A stretch of DNA of 64,000 nt from positions 1 to 64,000 of the forward strand of contig JAFZUQ010000006.1 in NCBI GenBank assembly GCA_017618215.1. The letters are read 5' to 3'. Position numbers and translations under genes: made by a program. Below the pieces are notes generated by a model. It was not told the origin of the DNA. It made no database searches and saw nothing but the letters and a program-made list of their open reading frames with translations. Positions 48,841-57,045 of this stretch are shown piece by piece; the first letter of the stretch is position 1, and each line of letters begins with the position of its first letter. The DNA is from Elusimicrobiaceae bacterium (GTDB lineage: Bacteria > Elusimicrobiota > Elusimicrobia > Elusimicrobiales > Elusimicrobiaceae).

Positions 48841-49973
48841 AAATGAATAAACTATTAATTATGCCGGCAGTTTTGCTGATGGGTGCAACTTTGGCAAGTG
48901 CTAAAGTCGTAGATTCAAATGTTGCAACAGTAAACGGCCAGGCAATTTTAAGTTCCCAATACAATAAAATGGTGAACGCAATTCTTGAAGGGTACAAAGC
49001 AAAGAATCCGCAAATTTTGCAAGATCCGCAAAATGTAGCCGCAATAAAACAACAAGTCTTGAATGATCTTATTACCGACTCCCTTTTAACACAAAATGCA
49101 AAAAAAGAAGGTATTAAGGTTAAAGACAGTGAACTGGCCGACGCTGTAAAAGAAATTAAAGGCCGCTTTACCATTGACCCGTTAACCGGTCAAAGAATAA
49201 CGGACCAAAAACAAATTGATGCAGCTTTCAATGCCGAACTTAAAAAAGAAGATTTAACTTACCAACAATTTGAGGCCAAAATCAAAGACCAAATTGCCGT
49301 AAGGAAACTTATTGATAATGTGGTAAACAGTAAAGTTACCCCCCCGACAAAAGAACAAGTTAAATCCTTATATGACGACGTCATCTTAGTGATGTCAGGT
49401 GATGAACAAAAAATTAAAGCTTTGCCTAAAAACCGCCTTGAACAAGCTGTTCCTTTAGCGGCGAAGTTAAACCAACTTACAGCAGAACAAATAAAAATTT
49501 CTCCGGTATTCATAAAATTTAAAGATAATACTCCTGCGTCAATTAAAAATGCCGAAGATAATGCTAAAACAGTTAGAGCAAAAATCAAAAAAGGCGACGA
49601 AACAATGGTTAAAATCATTGAATCATATTCTGACGATAAAACCCCCCTCCAAACAGGTGGCGAAATGATTTTAATCAAAGGCGTTATGCCCAAAGATTTT
49701 GATGACCAAGTATTTTCAGTCAAAGTCGGTGATGTAAGCAAGCCGATTAAAACTGACAATGGCTACTACGTAATCAAAGTTCAAGAGAAAAAAGCAAAAC
49801 GCGATTTCACTTTTGAACAGGTTGCACCTGATATGGGGCAATATTTAGCAGCCATAAAAATGCAGGAAGAAATGAACTCTTACTTAAATAATTTGAAAGA
49901 AAAATCAAAAATTAAAGTAATGATTAAATTTGACGAACCTGCAAAAGAAGCTGCAAAAAAAGAAACAAAATAG
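48837..49973 (+). CDS. SurA/PpiC-like periplasmic foldase
   Basis: 378 residues with signal peptide (MNKLLIMPAVLLMGATLASA). SurA-N-like region NVATVNGQAILSSQYNKMVNAIL and LITDSLLTQNAKKEGIKVKDSELADAVKEI, then a PpiC domain (about 215-330) with SPVFIKF, VRAKIKKGDETMVKIIESYSDDKTPLQTGGEM and DNGYYVIKVQEKK. Compared with SurA it has one recognisable parvulin domain. A periplasmic chaperone for outer-membrane proteins is the likely role. Basic Lys/Ala-rich C-terminal tail. GGAGGAAACAAA precedes the start. Confidence 0.9.
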   Translation: MKMNKLLIMPAVLLMGATLASAKVVDSNVATVNGQAILSSQYNKMVNAILEGYKAKNPQILQDPQNVAAIKQQVLNDLITDSLLTQNAKKEGIKVKDSELADAVKEIKGRFTIDPLTGQRITDQKQIDAAFNAELKKEDLTYQQFEAKIKDQIAVRKLIDNVVNSKVTPPTKEQVKSLYDDVILVMSGDEQKIKALPKNRLEQAVPLAAKLNQLTAEQIKISPVFIKFKDNTPASIKNAEDNAKTVRAKIKKGDETMVKIIESYSDDKTPLQTGGEMILIKGVMPKDFDDQVFSVKVGDVSKPIKTDNGYYVIKVQEKKAKRDFTFEQVAPDMGQYLAAIKMQEEMNSYLNNLKEKSKIKVMIKFDEPAKEAAKKETK

Positions 49974-49978
49974 TTTTA

Positions 49979-50007
49979 AAAGCGCACCCACGTGGTGCGC
50001 TTTTTTT
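49979..50007 (+). terminator. Terminator of the foldase operon
   Basis: AAAGCGCACC-CACG-TGGTGCGCTTTTTTT forms a perfect stem-loop with a T-run. Confidence 0.92.
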
Positions 50008-50017
50008 ATGTAAAAAT

Positions 50018-50908
50018 ATGAAACATCTAATTATCACTTTAGGCGACCCTCTTGGAATTGGCCCGGAAGTCACTAAAAAAGCTTTAAAGGTATTTAAAAA
50101 ACCTGCAAATACCCAAATAACTTTAATTGGAGCAAGTGCTAACGGTTTTACTAATTTTGATAATTTTATAGAGGTAAAAAGTAAATACATACATCCACAA
50201 AAACCGGGGCCTTCAAAATACGGTGCTGATATTTCTTTTAAGGCTTTAAAGGAAGCAATAAAAATTTGTTTAAAAAATAAAAATGCACGCCTGATAACTG
50301 CACCGATTTCAAAAGAAGCTTGGGCCAAAATAGGTATAAAATTTACCGGGCATACCGAGGTTTTAAAACATTATGCCGCTAAAGGTAAAGAAGTTTTAAT
50401 GCTATTTAATGCCGGCAAAATAAATACTGCTTTAGCAACAGAACATTTAGCCTTAAAAGATGTTTCAAAACTTTTAAATAAAGCAAAACTTGAACCGAAA
50501 ATAAAATTATTTTCCGAATTTTTAGGCAATAAGAAAATTGTTGTTACCGCCTTAAATCCTCATGCAAGTGACGGTGGTAAAATAGGCCAAGAGGAAAATA
50601 AAATTATTATTCCGACTGTCAAAAACTTGCAAAAACAGGGTTTAAATATAATTGGGCCACTTCCTATTGACAGTGCATGGCAAAAACATTTATCTGGCAA
50701 ATTTGACGGCATATTTTGCCTTTACCATGATACAGCTTTATTACCTTTAAAATTGGTTGCAAAAGTTCCGCCTGTTCACATCACTTACGGGCTTAAATTT
50801 TTGCGTGTTTCCCCCGTGCATGGAACAGCTTTTGATATAGCCGGCAAAAATATCGCCGATTCAAGCAGTATGCTTGCCACCCTAAAGTTTGCAGTAAATT
50901 ATAAATAG
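50018..50908 (+). CDS. pdxA: 4-hydroxythreonine-4-phosphate dehydrogenase
   Basis: 296 residues (E. coli 329). Signatures are ITLGDPLGIGPEV, the metal ligands in KFTGHTEVL, LNPHASDGGKIGQEE and the YHDTALLPLKL segment (usually YHDQGLIPLK), then LRVSPVHGTAFDIAGKNIAD. Oxidises 4-phosphohydroxy-L-threonine with NAD on the way to pyridoxal phosphate, the cofactor of the YggS-like protein elsewhere in the window. Only a few bases separate it from the preceding terminator; no clear ribosome binding site. No pdxJ nearby. Confidence 0.92.
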   Translation: MKHLIITLGDPLGIGPEVTKKALKVFKKPANTQITLIGASANGFTNFDNFIEVKSKYIHPQKPGPSKYGADISFKALKEAIKICLKNKNARLITAPISKEAWAKIGIKFTGHTEVLKHYAAKGKEVLMLFNAGKINTALATEHLALKDVSKLLNKAKLEPKIKLFSEFLGNKKIVVTALNPHASDGGKIGQEENKIIIPTVKNLQKQGLNIIGPLPIDSAWQKHLSGKFDGIFCLYHDTALLPLKLVAKVPPVHITYGLKFLRVSPVHGTAFDIAGKNIADSSSMLATLKFAVNYK

Positions 50909-50975
50909 GTTCGAGTCCTGACGGAAAGCAAGCAACGAGGCGCTGTGCCCTCACAGTTACCTTCCTGCAGAAGGC
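50905..50975 (+). other. tRNA T-arm-like fragment and small hairpins
   Basis: AGGTTCGAGTCCTG at 50907-50920 is identical to the T-arm of the tRNA-Asn encoded on the opposite strand 100 bp away. It is followed by hairpins CTGTG/CACAG and CCTT/AAGG. It overlaps the pdxA stop codon. It may be a broken tRNA copy or an attachment-site remnant. Confidence 0.4.
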
Positions 50976-50979
50976 ATTT

Positions 50980-51009
50980 AAAAAGCCCTAGCAAATACTA
51001 GGGCTTTTT
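50980..51009. terminator. Terminator between pdxA and tRNA-Asn
   Basis: AAAAGCCCTAG and CTAGGGCTTTTT form a stem with T on both strands, ending both pdxA and the convergent tRNA-Asn transcript. Confidence 0.88.
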
Positions 51010-51012
51010 AAA

Positions 51013-51087
51013 TGGCTCCTCGGACAGGACTCGAACCTGTAACCTATCGGTTAACAGCCGATCGCTCCACCATTGAGCTACCGAGGA
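51013..51087 (-). tRNA. tRNA-Asn (anticodon GTT)
   Basis: Acceptor arms TCCTCGG/CCGAGGA, D-arm GCTCAATGGTGGAGC, anticodon stem around CTGTTAA, T-arm ACAGGTTCGAGTCCTGT. Unlike the two serine tRNAs in the window, CCA is encoded. Confidence 0.95.
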
Positions 51088-51188
51088 ATCTATATATATT
51101 ATATAACAAAAAGAGTAAGTTGTAAATAACCTTTTTATTTGCTATATTTATGTGGGGATTTCCGTCATTAAAATTTATTATATCATTT

Positions 51189-51596
51189 ATGGATTATCTT
51201 TTTAATGTCGACGATTTTCAAAAGGAAAAACCTGCCCCCCACACTAAAGACAAGTTCGAACAAGAAAAACGAAATTTCTTATCTGCTTTACTTGAGGCAG
51301 ATACACTAACCGAAGCTCTTGAAAATTCCGCACTCCCCAAAAACCTGCTTTTCACTTTTTTGTTTGATGATAAAAAATTCTTAAAACAATTTGATAAAAT
51401 CATAAATTTAAAACTCGAAATCGCTTTGGTTGATACTGCCTTAAAAGCAAAAGCAGCCAACATTTTATCTTTTTCCCTCATGAGCAGACTACCAAATAAA
51501 TATAATAAAAACAAGAAAGATCTCTCTAAAGACTTAGCGGAACCGCAAATCACAAAAATTATTTATGACGAGCAAAACGAAGATTATCAAAGTTAG
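51189..51596 (+). CDS. Small protein upstream of and overlapping a terminase gene (possible small terminase subunit)
   Basis: 135 residues from the ATG at 51189. A promoter-like TTGTAA-17-TATATT ends at 51148, so an in-frame ATG at 51150 lies before the likely transcription start. The sequence is helical and charged (EADTLTEALENSALPKNLL, FLKQFDKIINLKLEIALVDTALKAKA), which resembles the helix-turn-helix start of small terminase subunits but is not diagnostic. Its 3' end overlaps the large terminase gene by 32 bp, a phage-like arrangement. I call it a small subunit only from position. Confidence 0.5.
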   Translation: MDYLFNVDDFQKEKPAPHTKDKFEQEKRNFLSALLEADTLTEALENSALPKNLLFTFLFDDKKFLKQFDKIINLKLEIALVDTALKAKAANILSFSLMSRLPNKYNKNKKDLSKDLAEPQITKIIYDEQNEDYQS

Positions 51597-52758
51597 TAAA
51601 GTCTTCAAGCAAACTTTCAAAGCAAACACTACTACTGTTATAAATGTAGGCGGTGCCAGAAGCGGTAAAAGTTATGCAATGGCGCAACTTTTGATTTATA
51701 AAGCCGTAAATGAAATTTGCCAAATTGCGGTAACACGCAAAACCATGCCAGCCTTGAAAATGACTGCCATGCGCCTTATTTTAAACCTTTTAAAAGATTA
51801 TAATTTGTTTACTCCCAACTGCCTAAATAAGACGGAAAACACTTACAAAATGGGGCGCTCAATGTTCCAATTTTTCTCTTTAGATGATCCGGAAAAAATA
51901 AAGTCTTCCGAATTTAATTATATTTGGCTTGAGGAAGCAACAGAATTTACTTATCAAGATTACGGCGTCCTTTTAACACGTTTAAGTGCGCCGATAATTA
52001 ACGGTAAACATAATCAAATTTTTTTAACTTTAAACCCTACCGACATAAACAGTTGGATATATAAAAAACTCTTTACGCAAAAAGATATTACCGTCATAAA
52101 AAGCACATATAAAGACAATAATTTTTTACAAAAAAGTTATATAAACACTTTGCTTTCTCTAAAAAATTATGACGAAAATGCTTATAAAGTTTTTGCACTC
52201 GGCGAATGGGGCGCAAGCGAAAAAATTATATATAAAAATTGGTCTTTAGTAGACGATTTACCGCAAAACCCTAGTGAAATTTTTTATGGGTTAGACTTTG
52301 GTTTTAATAATCCGACGGCTTTGGTGCAAGTTTCGGTTTACGACGGTAAATTTTACGCCAAAGAAATTTTATATCAAAGCGGTTTGACGAATTCCGCTTT
52401 AATGGAAAAACTTAAAATTTTACTTAAAGGCCAAGAATCAAAAATCATTTATGCCGACGCCGCCGAACCAAACCGCATAGCGGAAATTGCCTCTAGCGGC
52501 TTAAATATTAAGCCGGCGCAAAAAAATGTTTTAAACGGAATAATGAGTGTTAAAAGTGATAATTTTTTTGTCACAAAATCTTCCTCAAATTTAATTAAGG
52601 AACTGCAAACATACTCCTGGAAAAGTGATGCAAACGGTAATATTTTGGAAGAGCCGGTAAAATTTAATGACCACTTGCTTGACGCTTTGCGCTATGCAAT
52701 TTACACTTACAAAAACGAATTAAGCAAAAGCACCGCTGCCGAAATAAATTTTATTTAA
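51565..52758 (+). CDS. Phage terminase large subunit (PBSX/Terminase_3 type), isolated
   Basis: 397 residues. ATPase domain: Walker A GGARSGKS (about residue 28) and Walker B YIWLEEATEF, then LTLNPTDINSWIY. The nuclease domain (about 230-390) carries acidic residues in YGLDFGFNNPTALV, IIYADAAEPNRIAEI and FNDHLLDALRYAIYTY, all intact. Packages DNA into phage heads and cuts it at both ends. No portal, capsid, tail or integrase gene is nearby: the left neighbour is tRNA-Asn and the right neighbour a pilin. The frame is undamaged, so it may be a domesticated or gene-transfer-agent-type remnant. Start could be a little downstream. Confidence 0.88.
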   Translation: MTSKTKIIKVSKVFKQTFKANTTTVINVGGARSGKSYAMAQLLIYKAVNEICQIAVTRKTMPALKMTAMRLILNLLKDYNLFTPNCLNKTENTYKMGRSMFQFFSLDDPEKIKSSEFNYIWLEEATEFTYQDYGVLLTRLSAPIINGKHNQIFLTLNPTDINSWIYKKLFTQKDITVIKSTYKDNNFLQKSYINTLLSLKNYDENAYKVFALGEWGASEKIIYKNWSLVDDLPQNPSEIFYGLDFGFNNPTALVQVSVYDGKFYAKEILYQSGLTNSALMEKLKILLKGQESKIIYADAAEPNRIAEIASSGLNIKPAQKNVLNGIMSVKSDNFFVTKSSSNLIKELQTYSWKSDANGNILEEPVKFNDHLLDALRYAIYTYKNELSKSTAAEINFI

Positions 52759-52797
52759 CTGTCATATTAATTTCTTATATTTTAAACGAAAGTGACC

Positions 52798-52826
52798 TTG
52801 ACATTGTTTTTTTTTTTTTTCATAAT
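52798..52826 (+). promoter_or_regulatory. Pilin promoter with a T14 tract in the spacer
   Basis: TTGACA at 52798-52803 and CATAAT at 52821-52826 are exactly 17 bp apart. Of these 17 bases, 14 are an uninterrupted T run (52807-52820). Changes in run length would alter the spacer and hence promoter strength. Confidence 0.7.
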
Positions 52827-52879
52827 ATAGTAGTGTACTCCCAGAGGGAAATATTATTAAAATTAAAATAGGAGCATTT

Positions 52880-53404
52880 ATGAAAAATATAAAAGGTTTT
52901 ACATTAATTGAACTTTTAGTTGTTGTTTTAATTATCGGTATTTTGGCGGCTATTGCCTTGCCTCAATATCAAATTGCAGTAGAAAAATCTAGAGTCAGCG
53001 AAGCTATAACGAACATACGGTCTATTGTTAATGCAGTAGAAAGAAATATATTGGCACATGGTGAGGACGCCGGTGGTGAAATTATATTAAACCACGAAAA
53101 TTGGGATACAGAATTAAGCGGCGGTACTTGGTACAGTGACACATTATATATAACCGATAATTTTATATATGACCTTCAAGACGGTAGCGGGCCGGATGCT
53201 ATCCGTTGTAACGGTAAATGTGAATATACAGAAGATTACCTTGATAATGCAGTTTATGACATATTTGATTGTTATCCTTCAATGAATGGAGGAGAAAGCT
53301 GCCTTACTTGCTATGCTGAAAATGATAAAGGGCGGAGATTTTGCAAAGCCTTTGAAGGCCTTGGCATAGTAGACGACGGTTCAAACGATCCGGCGGAACA
53401 TTAA
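52880..53404 (+). CDS. Type IV pilin-like protein
   Basis: 174 residues. Short basic leader MKNIKG and the prepilin peptidase site G-FTLIE at residues 6-11, then the hydrophobic helix LLVVVLIIGILAAIALP. The globular domain (IAVEKSRVSEAITNIRSIVNAV and beyond) has six cysteines toward the end (RCNGKCEY, DCYPS, SCLTCYA, RFCKAFEGLG), ending in the C-x-LG pattern common in pseudopilins. Forms or caps type IV pili, or a pseudopilus of a type II secretion system. TAGGAGCA precedes the ATG. PilT is encoded 1.3 kb away on the other strand. Promoter probably phase variable. Confidence 0.92.
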   Translation: MKNIKGFTLIELLVVVLIIGILAAIALPQYQIAVEKSRVSEAITNIRSIVNAVERNILAHGEDAGGEIILNHENWDTELSGGTWYSDTLYITDNFIYDLQDGSGPDAIRCNGKCEYTEDYLDNAVYDIFDCYPSMNGGESCLTCYAENDKGRRFCKAFEGLGIVDDGSNDPAEH

Positions 53405-53414
53405 CGCGTAAATT

Positions 53415-54737
53415 TTACTTATATAATGCCTTGTTCCTAAGCAACCTGTGATAAGTAATAACAAACCTATGCACTTCGTCCCGAATTTCTTGAAGTAACC
53501 TTAAAGCAGGCGAGTTTTTAGGTAAACGTAAACTGTTTGAACGGTTTGGGAAAAATATTTCTTCTTCTTTTTTAGCTAGCGATACAACTTGAATATTAAA
53601 GCCTGCCTCTTTTATAGCCTGAGCGGCAAAATTAAGTTGCCCTTTACCGCCGTCAATTAAAAATAATTGAGGGCGTTTTTCTGGTGAAAGATTTTTTAAC
53701 TGGTTTAAACGCCTTAAAACGCATTCTTTCATCATTAAAAAGTCATCTGCGCCGGTATCTTTCATTTGCGATTTAATTTTAAAACGTCTGTAATGCACTT
53801 TATACTTTTCCCCATCCACAAAACAAACCATAGCCCCAACAGCTTCCTTCCCAAATAAATGCGAATTATCAAAAGCCTCAATGTGATTTATCAAAACAGG
53901 CGATTTTAAAACGCGTGTAAGTTCTTTTAATTTAGCGGAAACGGCAAGTTTATGTTCAAGTTTATCTTCATTATATTTACTTACTTTTATACGCTCACCC
54001 ATTTGTTCAAGCGCGGAAATTAAATCCCTACATCTGGCAGCTTCTTCATAATTTAAATTTTTTGAAGCTGTTTTCATTGCACTTTCAAGCTCGTGTTTTG
54101 CTTGTTTAAAGTTACCATCTAAAAATAATGCAACGCGGTTAACAATTTGCCTATAACCGTCGTAAGAAATTTTACTGCAAGGCGCACTACATTGGCCTGT
54201 ATGATAATAAATACAACCCTGAATTTTATTTTCAGCAAGCGGTTTTTGGCGACTGAAACTATAACTGCACTGCCTAAGCGGTGCAAACCCCGAACGTCTT
54301 AAAAAATGTAAAAGTTGCTTAATATTATAAGCCTTGGGGTAAGGTCCGAAATATAAAGATTTATCTTTAATTTTTTTACGTATCAGCATTAAACGCGGAT
54401 AATCTTCACCGACAGTTAATTTAAGGTAAGAATAACTTTTATCGTCTTTTAACATACTGTTAAAAAACGGCTGATATTGTTTAATTAATTTATTTTCGAG
54501 AAGCAGGGCATCACGTTCGCTTGCACAAACAACAAAATCAATTTGCGAAATTAAAGGCATTAAAGCGGCAATTTTCCAACCTCGTGTTTGTTCTTCATGA
54601 CCGCTGAAATATTGCGCAACACGTTTTTTGATATTTATTGCTTTTCCGACATATAAAACTGCCCCCTGCTTATCCTTCATCAAATAGACTCCGGGGGCAG
54701 AGGGCAGTATCGATAAATTTAATTTACTTACTTGCAA
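53415..54737 (-). CDS. uvrC: UvrC-like excinuclease subunit, short form
   Basis: 440 residues against about 600 for usual UvrC. GIY-YIG nuclease domain (about 10-95, APGVYLMKD and LYVGKAINIKKRVAQYF). A cysteine-bearing region (CIYYHTGQCSAPC) and a UVR segment (about 200-235) follow. The RNase H-like endonuclease domain (about 280-440) carries catalytic EAFDNSH, ADDFLMM, LIDGGKGQL and DEVHRF. It stops right after HRLLRNKAL, so the C-terminal helix-hairpin-helix domain is absent and the linker before the second nuclease domain is shortened. Cuts damaged DNA on both sides with UvrB. One base separates it from pilT on the same strand. Confidence 0.9.
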   Translation of the reverse strand: MQVSKLNLSILPSAPGVYLMKDKQGAVLYVGKAINIKKRVAQYFSGHEEQTRGWKIAALMPLISQIDFVVCASERDALLLENKLIKQYQPFFNSMLKDDKSYSYLKLTVGEDYPRLMLIRKKIKDKSLYFGPYPKAYNIKQLLHFLRRSGFAPLRQCSYSFSRQKPLAENKIQGCIYYHTGQCSAPCSKISYDGYRQIVNRVALFLDGNFKQAKHELESAMKTASKNLNYEEAARCRDLISALEQMGERIKVSKYNEDKLEHKLAVSAKLKELTRVLKSPVLINHIEAFDNSHLFGKEAVGAMVCFVDGEKYKVHYRRFKIKSQMKDTGADDFLMMKECVLRRLNQLKNLSPEKRPQLFLIDGGKGQLNFAAQAIKEAGFNIQVVSLAKKEEEIFFPNRSNSLRLPKNSPALRLLQEIRDEVHRFVITYHRLLRNKALYK

Positions 54738-54738
54738 A

Positions 54739-55797
54739 TTATTTACCTGCCAAAACTTTAAAATCAGCAGGATCAGTTGAGCTCATTATGGCTTCATCAT
54801 AAGTAAGTTTTTTATCTTTGTACAATTCATACAAGCATTGATTCATTGTATGCATACCTTCTTTAAAACATGTTTGCATGGTATGAATTAATTGCTCTGT
54901 TTTCTTATCGCGGATAACCGCCCTGACAGCATTGTTAGCAAGCAAAATTTCAGTTACCAAAACACGATGTGCGCCTAAAGTACTCTTTAGCAATTGTTGG
55001 GATATAACTGCTTCCAAAACGAAAGAGAGTTGCGAGCGTGCCTGACCTTGTTGTTCAGGAGGGAACAAATCGATAATACGGTTAATTGTTTGAACGGCAT
55101 CACTTGTGTGAAGAGTACCGAAAACTAAATGGCCTGTTTCTGCTGCGTTCATAGCATTTTGGGCAGTTTCAAGGTCACGAATTTCGCCGATGAGAATGAC
55201 ATCCGGGTCCTGCCTTAAAACATATTTTAAAGCATTTGCATAACTGTTAGTATCTTGGCCGATTTCGCGTTGATTAACAATACTCTTTTTATGGGGATGT
55301 ACATATTCTACCGGATCTTCGACGGTAACAATATGGCGGCTGTAAGTTTCGTTGATATAGTTTATCATACTGGCAAGAGTTGTGGATTTACCGGAACCTG
55401 TAGGACCGGTAACTAAGATTAACCCCTTAGATAAATGAACTAATTTATCTATTGCAGTAGGCAAATTAAGTTCCCTAAAATTTCTAAAGCCTTGCGGAAT
55501 TTGCCTGATAACAACAGCAACATGCCCCATTTGTTTAAAAACGTTAACCCTCATACGTCCAAAACCTTTCATAGCAATAGCGAAATCTAACTCATTTGTT
55601 TGTTCATAACGACGTTTTTGGTCTTCACTCATAAAAGAATAAATTAACTGACGTACAGAATCGTGGGTTAACACCTCAAACGGAGTAGCATACAAATTAC
55701 CCTCTATACGGAGTACCGGTGGTACACCAACCGTCATGTGCAAATCTGATGCACCTTTATCTCTCATTAAAGTAAACAACTCTTCCATTGATACCAT
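54739..55797 (-). CDS. pilT: Type IV pilus retraction ATPase PilT
   Basis: 352 residues, full length. Opening ASDLHMTVGVPPVLRI is typical PilT. Walker A GPTGSGKSTT, the Asp box with VEDPVEYVH, Walker B ILIGEIRDLETA and the His box TGHLVFGTLHTSDAVQTINRIIDLFP. C-terminal AIRDKKTEQLIHTMQT and GMHTMNQ. Hydrolyses ATP to depolymerise pili for twitching motility. GGAGGG precedes the start at 55797. A second ATG three codons in is also possible. The gene follows the GYF-like gene by 15 bp. Confidence 0.95.
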   Translation of the reverse strand: MVSMEELFTLMRDKGASDLHMTVGVPPVLRIEGNLYATPFEVLTHDSVRQLIYSFMSEDQKRRYEQTNELDFAIAMKGFGRMRVNVFKQMGHVAVVIRQIPQGFRNFRELNLPTAIDKLVHLSKGLILVTGPTGSGKSTTLASMINYINETYSRHIVTVEDPVEYVHPHKKSIVNQREIGQDTNSYANALKYVLRQDPDVILIGEIRDLETAQNAMNAAETGHLVFGTLHTSDAVQTINRIIDLFPPEQQGQARSQLSFVLEAVISQQLLKSTLGAHRVLVTEILLANNAVRAVIRDKKTEQLIHTMQTCFKEGMHTMNQCLYELYKDKKLTYDEAIMSSTDPADFKVLAGK

Positions 55798-55812
55798 CTT
55801 GAAACCCTCCTT

Positions 55813-57024
55813 TTACGCTAGTAAATCTAAAGTAATATTATTTAATGCCCCTGTAATCTTTTTTTGATCGACATCAACTCTAAAAAGATAAACGAAAGGC
55901 TCATTCCTAATTTTAGAAGCAAAAAATTCCACTATATAAACATTATCGGTAAACGGTTTAGCAGACCAAGTACTTTTATATTCGTTACCGTAAATATTTT
56001 GTAAATACTCACCAACGGTTTTACCCTTGTTTGTAAGTTTTGTATCTTTAACAATATTTATAACTTGTTCTTCTGTATTAACAGATTCAGATTGTAAAAG
56101 TTCTTCAGGCGCCACGACTTCACTAGAAGGTAATTTTTCTTCTTCGACTTCAGGGGTTATATCATCAGTATTTTCTTCAAAGACATTATTGTCATCTTGT
56201 ACTTCAACAGCATTTGTTTCTTTAGAATTATCATCAGCATTTTCATTCATTACATTCCAAAATGCCATACACAATGCGATAGCCACAACCATTAGGACCA
56301 AAAAGGAGATAATAAACAATAGGTCATTAGATCTGCGCTTTTTTACTCTTCCATCACTAGAACTGATAATTTTATTGTTTGAGATATCCATCAGTTCTTT
56401 TTTCCCTTCCTGATCATTGTTGTTTTGGTCTCCGTCTGATTTGTTTTCATCAACATTTTTGATTCTTCTGCTCTTAGTTAAATCTTCCCCGTTTCCGTAG
56501 TCTTGAGTATTTAATGAATCTTTTTCAGTACCGATTAAGCTGTGGGCAGGTAAATCCTCAAGTAAATTATCTTCTTTATGGGCGATATTAAAAGTGTGGT
56601 CCTTAACATCATCAACTTCTTCTTCCGAATCTTTACTTTCATCGGAATTCGACAACTGATTCATAACCTCATTAAAAGAAATTTCTTGGCTCTCAGTATT
56701 AACTGTAGATGATTCATTGTCCGTATCTTCTAAAGGAGGTAAGGATTGAAAAATTTCTTCATCTTTTTGTCTACCGTAATCAGTGGACGGCACGCCGGAA
56801 TCCACAAGATCAATTGTAGAATCTGTTTCTTTTATAGGAAATATTTCTTTTTGTAATGAGGCTTGAAATTCAGGATAACAAGAAGCGGGCTTCCATGCCG
56901 CCCCTTGTTCTGCCTTATCTTCCGGGCAAACCAGCAGATCATCGGAAAAACAATCCGCTTTAACTATTTCCTCAGCCTGTAAGGGACCGAGAATTTCTAC
57001 TCCTTTTAAATATAAAAATTTCAT
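55813..57024 (-). CDS. GYF_2-like/acidic/single-TM protein
   Basis: 403 residues. The N-terminal 60 residues (KFLYLKGVEILGPLQAEEIVKADCF, then AAWKPASCYPEF) resemble the GYF_2/DUF4339 module that recognises proline-rich or partner peptides. Residues about 65-235 are very acidic and probably disordered. One membrane helix (LLFIISFLVLMVVAIALCMAFW) follows, then an acidic linker and a C-terminal domain of about 85 residues (TVGEYLQNIYGNEYKSTWSAKPF, YIVEFFASKIRN). The C-terminal domain would face the periplasm. Function unknown; it is likely co-transcribed with pilT, so a pilus-linked role is possible but only from position. Confidence 0.62.
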   Translation of the reverse strand: MKFLYLKGVEILGPLQAEEIVKADCFSDDLLVCPEDKAEQGAAWKPASCYPEFQASLQKEIFPIKETDSTIDLVDSGVPSTDYGRQKDEEIFQSLPPLEDTDNESSTVNTESQEISFNEVMNQLSNSDESKDSEEEVDDVKDHTFNIAHKEDNLLEDLPAHSLIGTEKDSLNTQDYGNGEDLTKSRRIKNVDENKSDGDQNNNDQEGKKELMDISNNKIISSSDGRVKKRRSNDLLFIISFLVLMVVAIALCMAFWNVMNENADDNSKETNAVEVQDDNNVFEENTDDITPEVEEEKLPSSEVVAPEELLQSESVNTEEQVINIVKDTKLTNKGKTVGEYLQNIYGNEYKSTWSAKPFTDNVYIVEFFASKIRNEPFVYLFRVDVDQKKITGALNNITLDLLA

Positions 57025-57045
57025 ATCTCCCCTAATACCTATAGT

